Shown: positions 17,519-24,945, counted from the first letter of the stretch. The stretch: 64,000 nt of DNA from SIRX01 sp965214475 (GCA_965214475.1 OZ243953.1:1984001-2048000); one strand, 5' to 3'. Program-made: numbers and translations. The notes: a model not told the origin generated them from the letters alone.

Positions 17519-18469
17519 TTACTGGTTCGCGGCGCCTGTTACGTCCTTGACTGTTATGCGCCCCTCGGCCCCGGTGCCCTGCACCTGGGAGAGATCCACA
17601 CCCATCTCTTGGGCTTTCTGCTGGGCTGCCTGCGTAGCTTCCGGCTGCTGTTGCTGACCTCCTCCGGCCTGCTGGGCTGCCTGCTGTCCTTGCTGGGCTG
17701 CCTGCCCGGCGGTGTCTTGAGCTTGCTGGGCCGCGCCGCTAGCAGCTTCCTGCGCCTGTCCCGCGGCTTGTCCGGCTTGCTCAGTCGCTTGCCCCGCGGC
17801 TTCCTGCGCCTGTCCCGCAGCCTGTCCGGCCTGGTCAGTAGCTTGTCCCGCTACCTGCTGTCCTTGCTGAGCCGCCTGTCCGGCGGTGTCCTGTGCCTGT
17901 CCTGCTACCTGCCCGGCTTGCTCAGTCGCTTGTCCGGCTACCTGCTGGGCCTGATCGGTTACTCCACCTAGAGGGCCTCCTCCTTCCTCGTCTCCTTCGC
18001 CGCCGGCCAGGCCGCCAACGGCATCTTGCGCTTGCTGGGCCGCGCCTCCGGCGGCCTCCTGCGCCTGTCCCGCGGCCTGTCCCGCTTGCTCGGTCGCCTG
18101 TCCTGCTACCTGCTGGGCTTGGTCGGTCGCTTGTCCCGCAGCTTCCTGCGCTTGCTGGGTCGCTCCTTGTGCGTATTCCTGCATCTTCTGCTGAGTTTGC
18201 TCGACAGCATTGTTCATCGAGTCCTCGACGCCCTGATCCTGGGCCGCCTGATCAATCGAGTTCTCGAGCTCCGTGTAGGAGTCGATCATCTCCTGAACCT
18301 GGGCCTGCGCGTCGCCCTCAGGGAGCTGCTGAGAATATTGCTCCAACTGGGAACGATAGTTCTGGATCTGGCTCTTCAGGCTGCCTATAGATTGCCCGTA
18401 GAAGTTCTGGGTACTCTCGGTAGCCTGCTGCTGCATCTGCTGCTGAAGATTCTGTACCTGGTCTGTCAT
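17519..18469 (-). CDS. Q-rich helical protein with Ala/Gln/Gly repeats and C-terminal E3-binding domain
   Basis: A 316-residue protein in three parts. Residues 1-95 form a Gln-rich helical domain (NFYGQSIGSLKSQIQNYRS, then a QLPEG motif) shared with the proteins at 18557 and 20605. Residues about 100-270 are amphipathic repeats of the AGQAQEAAGQATEQAGQ type, like LEA or phasin helices, broken by one acidic Gly-rich GGEGDEEGGGPLGGV hinge. The last 40 residues are an E2-type peripheral subunit-binding domain (AAQQKAQEMGVDLSQVQGTG). There is no catalytic domain. The repeat region is nearly identical in DNA to part of the gene at 20605. Confidence 0.75.
   Translation of the reverse strand: MTDQVQNLQQQMQQQATESTQNFYGQSIGSLKSQIQNYRSQLEQYSQQLPEGDAQAQVQEMIDSYTELENSIDQAAQDQGVEDSMNNAVEQTQQKMQEYAQGATQQAQEAAGQATDQAQQVAGQATEQAGQAAGQAQEAAGGAAQQAQDAVGGLAGGEGDEEGGGPLGGVTDQAQQVAGQATEQAGQVAGQAQDTAGQAAQQGQQVAGQATDQAGQAAGQAQEAAGQATEQAGQAAGQAQEAASGAAQQAQDTAGQAAQQGQQAAQQAGGGQQQQPEATQAAQQKAQEMGVDLSQVQGTGAEGRITVKDVTGAANQ
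17701..18043. repeat. 343-bp near-perfect direct repeat, copy 1
   Basis: This segment of the repeat-coding part of the 17519 gene matches 20769-21111 in the 20605 gene. I aligned it by eye at a constant offset of 3,068 bases and saw one mismatch (C/T in the CCGGCCAGG stretch). It begins and ends inside coding sequence in the same frame. Confidence 0.85.
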
Positions 18470-18506
18470 TTCGTCTCCTTTGTTCTCGTTGATTTCCGCT
18501 TTCGGT

Positions 18507-18542
18507 GGTCGGTGGGGCTGTCTGGGATCAACCCCACCGACC
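18507..18542. terminator. Strong hairpin between two repeat-protein genes
   Basis: A perfect 11-bp inverted repeat (GGTCGGTGGGG / CCCCACCGACC) with a 14-nt loop lies in the 87-bp gap after the 18557 gene and before the 17519 gene on the minus strand. No U tract follows, so it could be an attenuator or an mRNA-stabilising stem rather than a full terminator. Confidence 0.6.
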
Positions 18543-18556
18543 TGGTTACTGTAGGA

Positions 18557-20254
18557 CTATAGGAGGCCGCCCCCGCCGCCTTCCTCGTCGTCTCCTCCTC
18601 CGACAACGGGCAGGCCTTCGGTCACGCCGCCCACAGTGTCCTGCACCTGGTCGACGGGTCCTCCGCCTCCTTCTTCGTCGTCTCCTCCGACAACAGGCAG
18701 GCCTTCGGTCACGCCGCCCACGGTGTCTTGCACCTGGTCGACGGGTCCTCCGCCTCCACCGCCTTCTTCTTGCTCTCCTTGACCTTGCTGGGCTTCGCCT
18801 TCCTGAGGGGCGGCTTGCTGAGGAGCGGCTTCGCCTTCCTGACCCCCTTCTGCTGGCCCATAGTAGTCTTCGGAGTCGCCGGACTCCACGGTGGTCGTCG
18901 TGCTCTCGGCGGGGGGAAGGAGGTCCAGGCTGAGGAGGCCACCGCCCAGAAGACCATCCTCGCCCTTCTTCTCCTCGACCGTCGTCGTGTCACTGTCTGA
19001 GCTTGAGGAGTCTTCAATGGGCTGCTCCTCCGGCTCATCGGAGCCATCTTCCACCGGAATCTGATCCATCAGGTTGCCCTGCTGGTCGTAGGTGGAGTCC
19101 ACGATGTTGCCCTGCTCGTCCTCGGCACGCTGGACTGTGACGGTGTTGCCCTGCTCGTCCTGACCCTGCAAGACAGTGTTGCCCTGCTGGTCGGTGAACG
19201 GCTGCCCCACCGCCTCGTAGCCTTCGGGCAGGCTCTCTGCCATCTGGCTGGCCTCATCTTCTTCCTCTTCACCGTCTTCTTCCTCTTCCGGCACGACCTC
19301 GTCCATCAGGTTGCCCTGCTGGTCGTAGATAGAGTCCACGATGTTGCCCTGCTCGTCCTCGGCACGCTGGACTGTGACGGTGTTGCCCTGCTCGTCCTGA
19401 CCCTGCAAGACAGTGTTGCCCTGCTGGTCGGTGAACGGCTGCCCCACCGCCTCGTAGCCTTCGGGCAGGCTCTCTGCCATCTGGCTGGCCTCATCTTCTT
19501 CCTCTTCACCGTCTTCTTCCTCTTCCGGCACGACCTCGTCCATCAGGTTGCCCTGCTGGTCGTAGATAGAGTCCACGATGTTGCCCTGCTCGTCCTCGGC
19601 ACGCTGGACTGTGACGGTGTTGCCCTGCTCGTCCTGACCCTGCAAGACAGTGTTGCCCTGCTGGTCGGTGAACGGCTGCCCCACCGCCTCGTAGCCTTCG
19701 GGCAGGCTTTCCGTCACGTCGCCAACGGCGTCCTGTGCCTGCTCAGCGACCCCGCCGGCGACATCCTGCGCCTGATCGGCGGCCCCGCCGGCAGCATCCT
19801 GGGCCTGGTCAGCGACCTGCCCGACCTGATCCGTGGCCTGCCCCGCAACGTCTTGGGCCTGCTGGGCAGCCCCCCCGGCGGCCTGCTGTGCCTGATCGCC
19901 GACCTGTCCGGCCATCTCCTGCGCCTGGCCGGCGGCCTGTTCGACGGGTTCCTGTCCCGAGGCTTCGTCAGCGGACTGTCTGGTCTGCTGGGCCGCTTCG
20001 TCCGTCACTTCCTGTACTCCGGAATCCTGTGCCGCCTGATCTATCGTGCTCTCGAACTGGGCGTAGGATTCGGTCATCTCCTGGACTTGGGCCTGCGATT
20101 CCTCAGGAAGCTGCTGCATCATGCTTTCGAGCTGGGCGCTGTCGCTCTGCATCTGGCCCTTTATCCTGCCCATTGACTGTCCGAAGAACTTCTGGGCCTC
20201 TTGCAGATACTGCTCCTCCGTCTGTTGTTGAGGGTTCTGCGTCGTTTCACTCAT
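18557..20254 (-). CDS. Large acidic repeat protein with Q-rich helical N-terminus
   Basis: A 565-residue protein. Residues 1-95 are the shared Q-rich helical domain (KFFGQSMGRIKGQMQSD, QLPEES). Residues about 100-180 are Ala/Gln/Gly amphipathic repeats. About three copies of a 79-residue unit follow (SLPEGYEAVGQPFTDQQGN, then QDEQGNTVTVQ and YDQQGNLMDE), each ending in a run of Glu/Asp. The C-terminus has Gly-rich repeats (VDQVQDTVGGVTEGLPVVG) twice. The unit has a D-x-x-G-N periodicity suggesting short beta-hairpins. It lacks an E3-binding domain, unlike its two relatives. The protein is very acidic and has no signal peptide. Function unknown; scaffold or stress-protective roles are plausible. 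Confidence 0.75.
   Translation of the reverse strand: MSETTQNPQQQTEEQYLQEAQKFFGQSMGRIKGQMQSDSAQLESMMQQLPEESQAQVQEMTESYAQFESTIDQAAQDSGVQEVTDEAAQQTRQSADEASGQEPVEQAAGQAQEMAGQVGDQAQQAAGGAAQQAQDVAGQATDQVGQVADQAQDAAGGAADQAQDVAGGVAEQAQDAVGDVTESLPEGYEAVGQPFTDQQGNTVLQGQDEQGNTVTVQRAEDEQGNIVDSIYDQQGNLMDEVVPEEEEDGEEEEDEASQMAESLPEGYEAVGQPFTDQQGNTVLQGQDEQGNTVTVQRAEDEQGNIVDSIYDQQGNLMDEVVPEEEEDGEEEEDEASQMAESLPEGYEAVGQPFTDQQGNTVLQGQDEQGNTVTVQRAEDEQGNIVDSTYDQQGNLMDQIPVEDGSDEPEEQPIEDSSSSDSDTTTVEEKKGEDGLLGGGLLSLDLLPPAESTTTTVESGDSEDYYGPAEGGQEGEAAPQQAAPQEGEAQQGQGEQEEGGGGGGPVDQVQDTVGGVTEGLPVVGGDDEEGGGGPVDQVQDTVGGVTEGLPVVGGGDDEEGGGGGLL
19067..19708. repeat. 237-bp tandem repeats within the acidic repeat protein gene
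   Basis: Units start at 19067, 19304 and 19541, with an exact period of 237 bases; the last unit is cut at about 19708. The copies differ at only a few bases (for example GTAGGTGGAG against GTAGATAGAG). The period is a multiple of three and keeps the frame. Confidence 0.88.
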
Positions 20255-20345
20255 TCTTTCTCCTTTTTCTCTGTGTTTCCGGGTTTTTGCTCTTTCGTCC
20301 TTAAACTACCAGATTTGCTTCTACCCTTTCTTTGTCCAAACTACT

Positions 20346-20600
20346 CTAAAGGTCGGGATCGCTATCAACTGTCTCGCTGGCGATTCGCAACCGGACTCCG
20401 GCGTTGCGATAGACGACGCCCTCTTGCACTTCGTCCGGCAGGTTCTCGCGCTCGCTCTTCCACAGGGAGTTGCGCCCGGTGTTTCCCCGGAAATGCACCT
20501 CCGGATTCGGCGCTTTCTCAAAGTGCAACTCGCGCATCTTCACGTCGACATTGAGCGCGACATCCGGATTTTGCGGCTCGCCCGTCCCTTCTTTCTTCAT
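20346..20600 (-). CDS. Small protein of unknown function
   Basis: An 84-residue protein on the minus strand, 5 bp downstream of the E3-binding-domain gene at 20605. It is charged and lacks a signal peptide or membrane helix. The centre (VALNVDVKMRELHFEKAPNPEVHFRG) could form beta strands, and the C-terminus ends in an acidic SETVDSDPDL. No family is recognised. Tight spacing and codon use like its neighbours support a real gene. Confidence 0.6.
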   Translation of the reverse strand: MKKEGTGEPQNPDVALNVDVKMRELHFEKAPNPEVHFRGNTGRNSLWKSERENLPDEVQEGVVYRNAGVRLRIASETVDSDPDL

Positions 20601-20604
20601 GGTT

Positions 20605-21963
20605 TTAAGACCCCGTCACGTCCTTGATGGTTATGAGCCCCCCAGAGCCCGTGCCTTGGATCGTGGAGAGGTCTACCCCCATCTCCTCCGCTTTACGCCT
20701 GGCAGCGTTTGTGATCCTCGGCCCTTCGGCTTGGTTCCCGCTGGCGGCTCCCTGAGCTTGTTCGGTCGCCTGCCCGGCGGTGTCTTGAGCTTGCTGGGCC
20801 GCGCCGCTAGCAGCTTCCTGCGCCTGTCCCGCGGCTTGTCCGGCTTGCTCAGTCGCTTGCCCCGCGGCTTCCTGCGCCTGTCCCGCAGCCTGTCCGGCCT
20901 GGTCAGTAGCTTGTCCCGCTACCTGCTGTCCTTGCTGAGCCGCCTGTCCGGCGGTGTCCTGTGCCTGTCCTGCTACCTGCCCGGCTTGCTCAGTCGCTTG
21001 TCCGGCTACCTGCTGGGCCTGATCGGTTACTCCACCTAGAGGGCCTCCTCCTTCCTCGTCTCCTTCGCCGCCGGCTAGGCCGCCAACGGCATCTTGCGCT
21101 TGCTGGGCCGCTCCGCCAGCTACCTGCCGAGCTTGACTCGCCACTTGTCCGGTTTGTCCAGTCGCCTGTCCGGCTTCCTGAGCCTGTCCGGCGGGACCGG
21201 CGCCAGCTTCCGCTTCAGAGACGGGGTCTACCACGTCCCAATAGACAATACGCCCGTCGGCGCCCGTGCCTTCGACCTTTGAGAGGTCTATGCCCCGTGC
21301 TTTGGCCTCGCGTTTGGCAGCGTCCGAGGCGTCTATCTCTTCAGCCGCTCTGTCGGCCTGGTCCGTGATCTGGCCTATCTGTCCGGCGGCTTGACCGACG
21401 ACGTCCTGCGCTCCCTGAGCTACCTGCTGGGCCTGGTCGGTGGCCTGTCCCGCGGCTTGCTGCATCTGTTCGGCCGCACCTTGGGCCCGTTGGGCAGGTC
21501 CCCCGGCGTCTCCTTCTTCGAGCGCCTGGGCGAACTTCTTCACATCGTCCACGGTGACGCGTCCTTCAGAACCTGTGCCTTCGACCTGCGTGAGATCTAC
21601 ACCCATCTCTCTGGCCTCGCGGCGGGCCGCGTCCGTGGCTTCGACCTCTCCCTGACGCCTGATCTGATCTGTATCCAGGTCGGCAACGTCTTTCCGCGCA
21701 TCATTGATGCACTGTTCCATGGCCGAGTAGTTGTCCATCAACTCTTGGAACAAGGTTTGGAAGGCTTCTTCTCGTCCCCCCGGAACCTGACCCGGCAGCC
21801 CCTCTAGCGCGGCGCGGTTCTCGTTTATCTGCTGCTTGAGGGCCTCGGCAGAATCACCGAAGTATTCCTGAGCCAGGCTCATCGTCCGCTGCTGAACTTC
21901 CTTTCGGGAGTCCTGGACGCCCCGATTTAGCTTCTCTAGCGCCTCTGTTTGTTTTTCAGTCAC
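20605..21963 (-). CDS. Helical repeat protein with three E3-binding domains
   Basis: A 452-residue protein. Residues 1-105 resemble the shared helical domain (EYFGDSAEALKQQINENR, QVPGG). Three peripheral subunit-binding domains follow, near residues 110-150 (AARREAREMGVDLTQVEGTG), 215-255 (AAKREAKARGIDLSKVEGTG) and 412-452 (AARRKAEEMGVDLSTIQGTG). They are separated by Ala/Gln/Gly amphipathic repeats. In 2-oxoacid dehydrogenases this small domain binds the E1 or E3 enzyme. Here there is neither lipoyl nor acyltransferase domain, so the protein looks like a multivalent docking scaffold. Part of its repeat region is a near-exact copy of DNA in the 17519 gene. Confidence 0.78.
   Translation of the reverse strand: MTEKQTEALEKLNRGVQDSRKEVQQRTMSLAQEYFGDSAEALKQQINENRAALEGLPGQVPGGREEAFQTLFQELMDNYSAMEQCINDARKDVADLDTDQIRRQGEVEATDAARREAREMGVDLTQVEGTGSEGRVTVDDVKKFAQALEEGDAGGPAQRAQGAAEQMQQAAGQATDQAQQVAQGAQDVVGQAAGQIGQITDQADRAAEEIDASDAAKREAKARGIDLSKVEGTGADGRIVYWDVVDPVSEAEAGAGPAGQAQEAGQATGQTGQVASQARQVAGGAAQQAQDAVGGLAGGEGDEEGGGPLGGVTDQAQQVAGQATEQAGQVAGQAQDTAGQAAQQGQQVAGQATDQAGQAAGQAQEAAGQATEQAGQAAGQAQEAASGAAQQAQDTAGQATEQAQGAASGNQAEGPRITNAARRKAEEMGVDLSTIQGTGSGGLITIKDVTGS
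20769..21111. repeat. 343-bp near-perfect direct repeat, copy 2
   Basis: Partner of the copy at 17701-18043, with one mismatch seen by eye. The flanking sequence on both sides is not similar, so the unit was copied into one of the two genes by conversion or recombination rather than by whole-gene duplication. Confidence 0.85.
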
Positions 21964-22007
21964 CTATTTCTCCTCTCCGCGATGTATTTCTCGACTCCTC
22001 CTCTTTA

Positions 22008-23894
22008 TCAAACAGCTCTTACACCAACCGTGTTCCCTTCGTCGTCGGATATCCGCTCGAAAACATTTCCCGAATCGTCCCTTATGCGATCCACATTCCG
22101 GCCTGCTTCGTCCACGTATTCTTCCTCTACCGGCAGGCTGCCGATGTTGCCGACCAACTCTTCACCCGCTATCTCGCCGTTTTCGTTCAGGGTGATCTCA
22201 ATGATGTCACCGGATTGGTCCACCGCGTGCTGCGTGGTCCGATCCCCTCCGTTGGCGCTTCCGGCTTCGTCGGCAGCATGGCCCGCGTCTTCTCCTGCGT
22301 CTTGGGCGGCCTGTCCATTGGCATCCTGTATTCCCTGCGCGGCTTGGTCATCCTGATCGGGTGCCAGCTCTTCAGTGTCCTGCGCTTCTCCTTGCGCAGC
22401 CTGGCTAGCTTCGTCCGCCGCGTCCTCGGCCCGATCTACGACTTGCCCTGCCTGGTCCGTGACCTGTTCGGCATCTTGGACTTCCTGCGCTGCTTCACCT
22501 GCTTGTTCTGCGGCCTGACCGGCAGCGTCGCCCACACCTTCGGCCACCTCTCCTGCCGTGTCTTCAATACCCTGGGCTGCCTCGCCCGCACCCTCGGCGG
22601 CCTGTCCCGCACCCTCTCCGGCCTCTTGGGCAGCCTGCCCCGCACCTTCGCCCACTTCTCCGGCAGCCTCTCCGGCGCCTTCTCCTACCTGCTCGGTAGC
22701 TTCTCCGGCGCTTTCGGCGGCTTCCCCGGCTCCCTCTCCAACCTCTTGAGCCGCTTGTCCGGCACCTTCTCCTACCTGCTCGGCGGCTTCCCCGGCGCTC
22801 TCGGCAGCCTCTCCAGCTCCCTCTCCGACATCTTCTACTGCCTCTCCCGTGCTTTCGACCGCCTCGCCAGTCCCCTCCCCAACATCTTCGACGGCGGAGC
22901 CGGTTCCTTCACCAACGTCCTCCACGGCGGAGCCCGCGCCTTCTCCGACATCCTCGACTGCCGAACCGGTACCTTCGCCGACATCTTCCACAGCGGAACC
23001 GGCGCCCGAGCCTACGTCAGCGACTGCTTGATTGGCTCCTTCGCCTACCAAATCGCCCGTACCCTCACCCACATCTTCCACGGCAGATCCTGCGCCTTCG
23101 CCAATATCGGCGACCGCCTGGTTGGCTCCTTCGCCGACCAAGTCGCCCGCACCTTCACCTACGTCTTCGACCGCAGAGTTGAGTCCTTCGCCAACAAGCT
23201 CACCGGCGCCTTCTCCGACATCTTCCACGGCGGAACCCGCGCCTTCGCCAACGTCTTCTATCGCGGAACCCGCGCCTTCGCCTACGTCCTCGACCGCCGA
23301 GCTGACGCCTTCAACGAGTTTCTCGATGATTTGGGGGTTCCGGTCTATCGTGGTGAGGACCCGGTCGATGATGGCGGTAACGTTGTCGAGCCGGACCTTC
23401 AGGAGCGCTTGCGCCTCCACGCCCGTTATCACCAGCTTGACCCGCCCGAGGTAGGCATCTACACCGACAGAGAGCTCTACGAGGTCGAGCACTTTGGCGA
23501 AGAGGGATACCTTCGCCCGCAGATCGTTGAGCTCGAAGTTGATCTCATCCACCTTGACCACCGGCACGTCGAGCAGCACGTCCGGGATCTTGCCGCTAGT
23601 CGCGTCATCCTCATCGTAGTGAAGCGTGTAATCAGCGTATTCTTTCTCCGGTACGGTCTGATCCCCGGGTATATTGGCCGCAAAGCGGTATTCCTCTTCC
23701 TTCTGGACCGAAGTACGGGGGTCGCTCTTCGGTACTGGTGTATTGTCGTCCCGTACTCTCTCCTCGGCCTGCTCTTCCCGCTCTGCTTGGTCTTGCAATT
23801 GCTGGTCCTGCGCCTGCTGTTCACCCGACTCCTGCTGGTCGTTGGACTGCTGATCGTCAGCCCGTTGTTGCGTGTCTGTCTGTTGAGCTGCCAT
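22008..23894 (-). CDS. Large LEA-like repeat protein with LDVP domain and DENG-type C-terminus
   Basis: A 628-residue protein. A Gln/Glu-rich leader (1-75) precedes an LDVP-type domain near 100-195 (LDVPVVKVDEINFEL, LSVGVDAYLGRVKLVITGVE), like that at 12227. A long array of 11-residue units follows (SAVEDVGEGAG and variants), then Ala/Glu/Gly helices, then a C-terminal domain (SGDIIEITLNENGEIAGEEL) shared with the RHH protein at 14697. Eleven-residue amphipathic repeats are the hallmark of group 3 LEA proteins, which protect against drying. No signal peptide. It is the first gene of the block, with a palindrome just upstream. Confidence 0.77.
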   Translation of the reverse strand: MAAQQTDTQQRADDQQSNDQQESGEQQAQDQQLQDQAEREEQAEERVRDDNTPVPKSDPRTSVQKEEEYRFAANIPGDQTVPEKEYADYTLHYDEDDATSGKIPDVLLDVPVVKVDEINFELNDLRAKVSLFAKVLDLVELSVGVDAYLGRVKLVITGVEAQALLKVRLDNVTAIIDRVLTTIDRNPQIIEKLVEGVSSAVEDVGEGAGSAIEDVGEGAGSAVEDVGEGAGELVGEGLNSAVEDVGEGAGDLVGEGANQAVADIGEGAGSAVEDVGEGTGDLVGEGANQAVADVGSGAGSAVEDVGEGTGSAVEDVGEGAGSAVEDVGEGTGSAVEDVGEGTGEAVESTGEAVEDVGEGAGEAAESAGEAAEQVGEGAGQAAQEVGEGAGEAAESAGEATEQVGEGAGEAAGEVGEGAGQAAQEAGEGAGQAAEGAGEAAQGIEDTAGEVAEGVGDAAGQAAEQAGEAAQEVQDAEQVTDQAGQVVDRAEDAADEASQAAQGEAQDTEELAPDQDDQAAQGIQDANGQAAQDAGEDAGHAADEAGSANGGDRTTQHAVDQSGDIIEITLNENGEIAGEELVGNIGSLPVEEEYVDEAGRNVDRIRDDSGNVFERISDDEGNTVGVRAV

Positions 23895-23922
23895 CCTACA
23901 TTCCCCTTCACTTGCCAGGTAA

Positions 23923-23936
23923 CCTGTCTATACAGG
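23923..23936. promoter_or_regulatory. Palindrome upstream of the first gene of the block
   Basis: CCTGTCTATACAGG is a near-perfect inverted repeat (CCTGT / ACAGG) about 30 bases upstream of the ATG of the LEA-like gene. Its size and place suggest an operator or a short leader hairpin. No second copy was found upstream of the other genes of the block. Confidence 0.35.
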
Positions 23937-24075
23937 CCACGATACGATCAAAATTAGCAAGCTATATATGCCACGTTCTGGATCACGGCAAACCTATTCG
24001 CCTCGAAACCCGATTCGGCTTTGCAAAGGCGAATGTGGCTTTCTGAAGGCGCGAAAACTTTCTAGCAACCGGAAT

Positions 24076-24909
24076 TTAGACAAATTTCTTGTACACCCCG
24101 ATGTTAGTGGTATCACGGACGCCGAGGGCATCTTTTAGCTCATTTAGGATCGCGCCGCCGCGGAGCAGACGTATAGCGAAGGTGTGACGGAGGTTCATCG
24201 GGGAGACGCGCCACATGCCGACCTGCTCGCAGCGTTTCCAAATAGCGTTCTGGAGCGATTTGGAAGTAACGACGGGACGGGCGGCACGGCCAACGATCAA
24301 CTCCGGCGTCTCATCCTTACGCGTGTTCAGGTAAGCGCGGAGGATTTTTACCGTACCTTCCGAGAGCCGGCGCTCCCGGGGCGCCAGATGGGACCCGGGG
24401 CCACCGAGGTGTATCTGGGCTGCGTCGAGGTTCACGTCGGAGCGGAGGACGCCCCGGATCTCACTGACGGTAACGCCGGTGTCGAGCATGAGGCGAACAA
24501 CGGCGGCGTCCCGGGCGTCTTCGGGGCGGTTGATAGGGAAGGAGAGCAGTTGCTTCTCCTCATCTTCTTCGAGAAAGACAATCTGCTGATCCAGCGGCTG
24601 GTGCATGGGCTCTATGGGATCAAAGTCCAGGTCCGCGTCCGTGCTGGTCCTGGCCCAATCGAGAAAACGCCTTACTGCAGCATCTTTGCGATAGACGGTG
24701 AAGCGCTTGCGGTTCTCACCGAGCAGATGGTTGCGGAAATCCATGACGCTGCCCACACTCAGGTCTTCCGCTTCCATTACTCGTTTTCCGGCGAGAAAGG
24801 CGGCGAACTCGCGGATGTCGGCTTCGTAGAACTCAGCGGTGCGGGGGCTAGTGTGTTCGTCGTCGGCCAGGTGGGCGGTGAAGTCTTCGATCAGGGCGTC
24901 TACTCTCAT
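24076..24909 (-). CDS. Tyrosine recombinase-like protein, degenerate active site
   Basis: A 277-residue protein with the two-domain plan of XerC/XerD integrases: an N-terminal SAM-like core-binding domain (residues 1-100) and a C-terminal catalytic domain. The first arginine is present (GVTVSEIRGVLRS). Box II reads SPMNLRHTFAIRL, where the catalytic His of HxLRH is Met. The second His is also missing (ALGVRD in place of LGHxS). The nucleophile tyrosine remains (IGVYKKFV). Loss of both His residues makes normal recombination doubtful; it may be a DNA-binding relative. No att-like repeats were found nearby. Confidence 0.8.
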   Translation of the reverse strand: MRVDALIEDFTAHLADDEHTSPRTAEFYEADIREFAAFLAGKRVMEAEDLSVGSVMDFRNHLLGENRKRFTVYRKDAAVRRFLDWARTSTDADLDFDPIEPMHQPLDQQIVFLEEDEEKQLLSFPINRPEDARDAAVVRLMLDTGVTVSEIRGVLRSDVNLDAAQIHLGGPGSHLAPRERRLSEGTVKILRAYLNTRKDETPELIVGRAARPVVTSKSLQNAIWKRCEQVGMWRVSPMNLRHTFAIRLLRGGAILNELKDALGVRDTTNIGVYKKFV

Positions 24910-24945
24910 GCCATCTATTTTAACGGCAAATGCGCATTTCCTGCG

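Noticed and set aside
22850..23300. Regular 33-bp repeats that could suggest a CRISPR array
   Set aside because: The repeats are degenerate at third codon positions, have no unique spacers between them and lie inside an open reading frame coding 11-residue units. No cas genes are nearby.
11818..23894. Gas-vesicle or carboxysome gene cluster
   Set aside because: Scaffold-like proteins and ParA suggested it, but no GvpA, GvpF/L, GvpN, shell protein or RuBisCO gene is present.
22215..23957. A 580-codon plus-strand open frame rich in Leu, Gly and Ser
   Set aside because: It is the complement of the GC-rich repeats of the minus-strand LEA-like gene. Its composition is an artefact of the reversed repeats, and it has no ribosome site or recognisable domain.
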